Source of the DNA: Micromonospora echinofusca | Lineage (GTDB): Bacteria; Actinomycetota; Actinomycetes; Mycobacteriales; Micromonosporaceae | Length of the DNA stretch: 64,000 nt | Direction of reading: 5' to 3' | NCBI RefSeq assembly: GCF_900091445.1 | Contig: NZ_LT607733.1 | Span: 5,855,001 to 5,919,000, forward strand | In this document: one piece after another, positions 60,484-64,000 of the stretch | How the letters are laid out: each line of letters starts with the position of its first letter | Numbering within the stretch: position 1 is the first letter of the stretch | Notes under the pieces: model-generated | Database searches by the model: none | What the model was told of the DNA's origin: nothing | What the model saw: the letters and a program-made list of their open reading frames with translations, nothing else | Program-made: the position numbers and the translations under genes

Positions 60484-63400
60484 GTGGCACGCACCTCCTC
60501 GGGATGTCCCATGCCAAACTCCTCAGGATTTCCGACGATGCCGGCGACGACCTTGCCGAGACCCTCGATGTGTGGCGGCAGCATAGAGGTGATGTTGCCA
60601 CCGGATATCCGGTGCACCTCGACGCCGGCCGGCACCAGGCGCCGCCACCGGCCGACGTAGCCCTCAGGCTCGAGACCGGCCAGGCTCTCGTGCGTGCCGT
60701 TGACGAGGTCGTCGCAGGTGAGCAGGTGCAGCTTCCCCTCGTACGGCTGGTACAGGTACGAGAGCCGGGCCTCCATCTGCTGCCGCCACGACCGCACCGC
60801 CAGGGGCCAGACGTGGTCGAAATCGGGATCGCGCAGCGCGTCGTGGAAACCCTCCACGACGATGCGCGGCAGCAGCTCGGCTATCTCCGCCCGCAGTTCG
60901 ACGGCGCGTCCGGGCGCCGGGTCCTGGGCGAGCTCCTGGTACGCCCGATCGCACCGGGCCAGCAGCCGCAAATTCTCGCCGCCGTCGCCGGGGACGTCGG
61001 GCAGCTGGAGCACCGGGTCCTGGAGGATGAGCGTCACGCTCTCGTCGGTCGCGCGCAGGCCCCGGGCCATCTCCCAGGCGATCGGCCCCCCGCCACACCA
61101 ACTGAAGATGTGGTAGGGCCCCTGCGGCTGATCGGCACGCAGCTCGTCGAGGTAGCGCCGGGCCAGATCCGCGGTCGAGCGGGACGCCTCCCCCGGATCG
61201 AACAGACCGGGATGCTGATACGCGACCACGTCCAGGCTCTCCGGCAGGTGCCGCGCCAGGTTGTCGTACCAGTGCGCGCTTCCCCCGCCCGGGTGCACGC
61301 AGTGCAGCACCGACCGGCTGCCGTTCCGGCGTACCCGGATCTGGCTGGAATCGGCCGTCCCGACCACGGACAGCACCTTCGCCCGCGGGTCGGGCGCCGG
61401 CCGGTCAGGCTCGGGCACGGGGGACGGCGACGGGGCGGCGGGCCGCGGGCCGGGCTGCTGCCCGGCGCCGCCGGGGCCCGTGCGCGCGGCCTCCGGCGCG
61501 GCGCCCTGCCGCCCCGCGATCAGCTCGGCCAGGGCCGCCACCGTCCGCCGCACCAGGATGTCCGTCGGTGAGATGACCATGTCGAGCTGACGGCCGAGCC
61601 GGATCGCGATCCGCATCGCCCCGAGCGAGTCCCCGCCGAGTTCCAGGTAGTCACGCTCGACGCTGACCTCGCCGCAGCCCAGCTCGCGCTGCCACACCTC
61701 GGCGATCGTCCGCTCCAGGGCGTCGCGCGCGGGGACGTGGTCCGCCGCCGTGCTGCCGTCGTCCTCCGGCCTGGGCAACGCCCGCCGGTCGATCTTGCCG
61801 CTCACGGTCATCGGGAACTCGGGCAACACCACGAAGTGCGCGGGAACCAGCAGCGCGGGCAGCTGGGCACGGGCGTGCGCCCGCACCGCGTCGACGTCCC
61901 ACTCGAGGTCGGGGCGGGTCAACAGGTACGCGGCCAGGCGCGGCGCATCGTCGTCGGAGACCACGGTCACCGCGGCGGCCCGCACCGCGGGATGAGCCGA
62001 CAGCACCCGCTCGATCTCACCCGGCTCGATCCGGACCCCACTGATCTTCACCTGCTGGTCGAGCCGGCCCAGGTACTCGATGACGTCGCCGTCGAGCCAC
62101 CGTACGAGGTCACCGGTCCGGTACAGCCGACCACCGGGTCCACCGAACGGGTCAGGCACGAATCGGCTGGCGGTCTCGGCCGGTCGGCCCACGTAGGACT
62201 GCGCGACACAGTGCCCGCCGAGATACAGCTCGCCCGGCACGCCGACCGGCACCGGGTTGAGGTCGACGTCGAGGACGAGGTTCGTCACGTTGTCGATCGG
62301 GCGGCCGATCGGCACGCTCGTCGCCCCCGGGTGCGGCTGCGGGGCGAGCTCGTACCAGGTGCAGGCGATGGATCCCTCGGTCGGCCCGTAGAGGTTGTAC
62401 ACCCTGGCGTCGGTCCGCTCGGCCAGGCGCCGGGCGGTCGACAGGGTGAACTTCTCCCCGAGCAGCATGACCTCACGCAGACAGCCGGGGATCCCCGGTA
62501 CCGCGTCGAGGAACGCGTCCATCATCGACGGTACGAAGGTCGCGTGGCTGACCTGGTGCCGCTCGATGAACGCGGCCAGGCCCAGCGGGTCGAGGTGCAG
62601 CCTGTCGGGCGCCATCACCAACGTCGCCCCGGCGACCAGCGGCCGGAAGATCTCGCCGACCGACACGTCGAAGGTGTAGGGGGTCTTCTGGACGACCCGG
62701 TCACCGCCGCGCAGCGGCAGCGCCCGTTGCAGCCAGTGCACGTAGTTGGCGGCACCCAGGTGCGGCACGGCGACACCCTTCGGGCCACCCGTGGACCCCG
62801 AGGTGAACAGGACGAAGGCGGGGTGGCCTCCGGTCGCCTCGACGGGTGCCCGCTCCGGGCCGCCCGCGTGGGGGCCGAGCACCGGCACGACGCCGGTCAG
62901 CACCTCGTGCAGTTCCTCGTCGGCCACCACCAGCGCGACGTCCGCGCCGACCAGCCGCTGCCGCAGCCGCGCCGCCGGATCGTCCGGATCGAGCGGCACG
63001 AACGCCGCACCGGACTGGAGGATGCCCAGCAGCACGGTCACCAGGTGGGCACTGCGCCGCATGCAGACGGCGACCGGCCGGTCCGGCCCCGCCCCCGCCG
63101 CCGCCAGTCGCCGGGCGAGTGCCGTCGCGGCCACGACGAGCTCCCGGTACGTGAGCGTCCCGGTGTCGTCGCGGACCGCCACGGCGTCCGGGGTCATCGC
63201 CGCCTGCCGGAGGACGCCACCGTGCAGCGTCGTCTCGGCCGGGGAAACCGGCGCGGACACCGGCCCGGACAGCCGCCGCGCGAGCTCGGCGCCGGAGAGC
63301 AGCGGCCCGGTGGCGGACCCGCCGACATCGGCGAGCATGTCGGTCAGCACCCGGTGGTACGCCTGCGCCAGCCAGTTCAGACGTTCCGGGCGGACCCGCT

Positions 63401-64000
63401 CCGGCATCGCGGTGAACATGACGTACCCGGGCAGGACGGTCACGGCCAGCGGGAACTCGTTGGGGCTGTCGTCCTCGGTCTGGGACGTCTGCACCGCGGT
63501 GTCGCGCAGCAGGTAGTAGTCGAGGAAGTTGAAGACCGCCTCGACCAGCGGCTGCGTCGTCCCGGCCAGCGACTGGAGCCGGGGCAACGGGTAGCGCCGA
63601 TGGGGCAGCAGTCCGGTTTCCGCCTCGGCAGCGGCCCGGATCAGGTCCAGCCAGGTGCCGCGCGGGCGCAGGCCGAGCACCGGCGGCGTGTTGAGGTACA
63701 TCCCGAGCACCTCGTCACCACCGCTGACCTCCGGGCGGCCGTTGCTCACCAGGCCACACAGGAAGCCGTCGGCGCCGCTCAGGGCGCTCATCGTCTTGAA
63801 GAACGCGGCCAGGTACACACTCTTCACCGGGACGCCGACCGCCGCGGCCAGTTCTCGCAGCCGGTCGGCGTCGGTACCGAGCGGCTGCGCCACCGTGTGC
63901 GGGGCACCGGACTCGGCCGCTCCCCACTCCTGAGGAAGGCGCAGCGTCTCGTACCGGTCCAGCATCCTGGTCCAGTACTCGCGGCTCTCCGGATCGGCGA
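60480..64000 (-). CDS. NRPS module C(partial)-A-T-TE, truncated by the window edge
   Basis: An open frame of about 1,170 residues running off base 64000. A condensation-domain C-terminal half comes first (YLAAFFKTMSALSGADGFLC; HHxxxDG lies outside). Next an adenylation domain (VLFTSGSTGGPKGVAVPHLG, YNLYGPTEGS, YRTGDLVRW, core Lys in VSGKIDRRALP), a carrier (YLELGGDSLGAM), a Pro-rich linker and a thioesterase whose elbow is IFSWCGGGPIAW, with Cys (TGT at 61095-61097) for Ser. By hand alignment to GrsA the specificity residues are D-V-G-T-M-L-L-I-A-K, which match no substrate I know. MbtH is probably its partner. Confidence 0.92.
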   Translation of the reverse strand, partial: ADPESREYWTRMLDRYETLRLPQEWGAAESGAPHTVAQPLGTDADRLRELAAAVGVPVKSVYLAAFFKTMSALSGADGFLCGLVSNGRPEVSGGDEVLGMYLNTPPVLGLRPRGTWLDLIRAAAEAETGLLPHRRYPLPRLQSLAGTTQPLVEAVFNFLDYYLLRDTAVQTSQTEDDSPNEFPLAVTVLPGYVMFTAMPERVRPERLNWLAQAYHRVLTDMLADVGGSATGPLLSGAELARRLSGPVSAPVSPAETTLHGGVLRQAAMTPDAVAVRDDTGTLTYRELVVAATALARRLAAAGAGPDRPVAVCMRRSAHLVTVLLGILQSGAAFVPLDPDDPAARLRQRLVGADVALVVADEELHEVLTGVVPVLGPHAGGPERAPVEATGGHPAFVLFTSGSTGGPKGVAVPHLGAANYVHWLQRALPLRGGDRVVQKTPYTFDVSVGEIFRPLVAGATLVMAPDRLHLDPLGLAAFIERHQVSHATFVPSMMDAFLDAVPGIPGCLREVMLLGEKFTLSTARRLAERTDARVYNLYGPTEGSIACTWYELAPQPHPGATSVPIGRPIDNVTNLVLDVDLNPVPVGVPGELYLGGHCVAQSYVGRPAETASRFVPDPFGGPGGRLYRTGDLVRWLDGDVIEYLGRLDQQVKISGVRIEPGEIERVLSAHPAVRAAAVTVVSDDDAPRLAAYLLTRPDLEWDVDAVRAHARAQLPALLVPAHFVVLPEFPMTVSGKIDRRALPRPEDDGSTAADHVPARDALERTIAEVWQRELGCGEVSVERDYLELGGDSLGAMRIAIRLGRQLDMVISPTDILVRRTVAALAELIAGRQGAAPEAARTGPGGAGQQPGPRPAAPSPSPVPEPDRPAPDPRAKVLSVVGTADSSQIRVRRNGSRSVLHCVHPGGGSAHWYDNLARHLPESLDVVAYQHPGLFDPGEASRSTADLARRYLDELRADQPQGPYHIFSWCGGGPIAWEMARGLRATDESVTLILQDPVLQLPDVPGDGGENLRLLARCDRAYQELAQDPAPGRAVELRAEIAELLPRIVVEGFHDALRDPDFDHVWPLAVRSWRQQMEARLSYLYQPYEGKLHLLTCDDLVNGTHESLAGLEPEGYVGRWRRLVPAGVEVHRISGGNITSMLPPHIEGLGKVVAGIVGNPEEFGMGHPEEVRAT

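Overview
The window is high-GC actinomycete DNA, most like Micromonospora or a close relative. The support is very GC-biased codon use, frequent GTG starts, the futalosine-type menaquinone gene mqnD, a TIGR03089 protein, a split LigD/Ku end-joining locus, an XPB-like helicase with its helicase-associated partner, an ECF41 sigma factor and an LPxTG surface protein. No tRNA, rRNA or CRISPR array was seen. Genus assignment is inference.

Positions 1 to about 43.9 kb are an ordinary chromosomal arm of short operons. In order they hold: an edge-truncated XRE regulator; mqnD converging on a cold-shock protein; a HAD phosphatase; the helicase-associated protein; an L,D-transpeptidase lipoprotein; the XPB-like helicase; a HicAB toxin-antitoxin pair whose toxin is frameshifted into its antitoxin; an ECF41 sigma factor with its usual carboxymuconolactone-decarboxylase-like partner; a secreted M43-type protease; a secreted triple-repeat protein; LigD polymerase, LigD ligase and Ku; a MerR/thioredoxin pair with a clear operator; an FKBP isomerase; an acyl-CoA ligase divergent from a Nudix hydrolase; a DHA2 exporter; a PfpI-like protein; a heptose-type kinase/adenylyltransferase with GT2 and GT9 glycosyltransferases; Hsp20/DUF2231; an ArsR-like/MFS operon under a perfect 24-bp palindrome; an SRPBCC protein; several small proteins; and an ABC pair.

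From about 43.9 to 46.4 kb the DNA is gene-poor, less GC-rich and littered with decayed IS110 and IS701 transposase remnants and a truncated LuxR-type DNA-binding domain. This looks like the scarred edge of a mobile or rearranged segment.

From 46.4 kb to the right edge lies a hybrid PKS-NRPS gene cluster, cut by the window end. One translationally coupled minus-strand operon holds a KS-AT-KR-DH-carrier PKS, a luciferase-like monooxygenase, a stand-alone lantibiotic-dehydratase N-terminal domain (LanB glutamylation / PEARL type, with no elimination domain and no visible precursor peptide), an MbtH protein, a type II thioesterase and a DrrAB-like exporter. A divergent gene encodes an SbnA-like PLP enzyme (2,3-diaminopropionate type). 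A second minus-strand operon holds an NRPS (C-A-T-TE, C domain cut by the window edge) and a second ABC exporter. Both thioesterases carry Cys in place of the usual nucleophilic Ser. An aminoacyl-tRNA-dependent type enzyme, a Dap-type enzyme and two Cys-nucleophile thioesterases inside a thiotemplate cluster make this the most promising undescribed system here.

Two families of short intergenic repeats also stand out: a 22-bp direct repeat (563 and 695) and a 21-nt element present three times (22503, 22543, 34458), two copies of which form a long inverted repeat.
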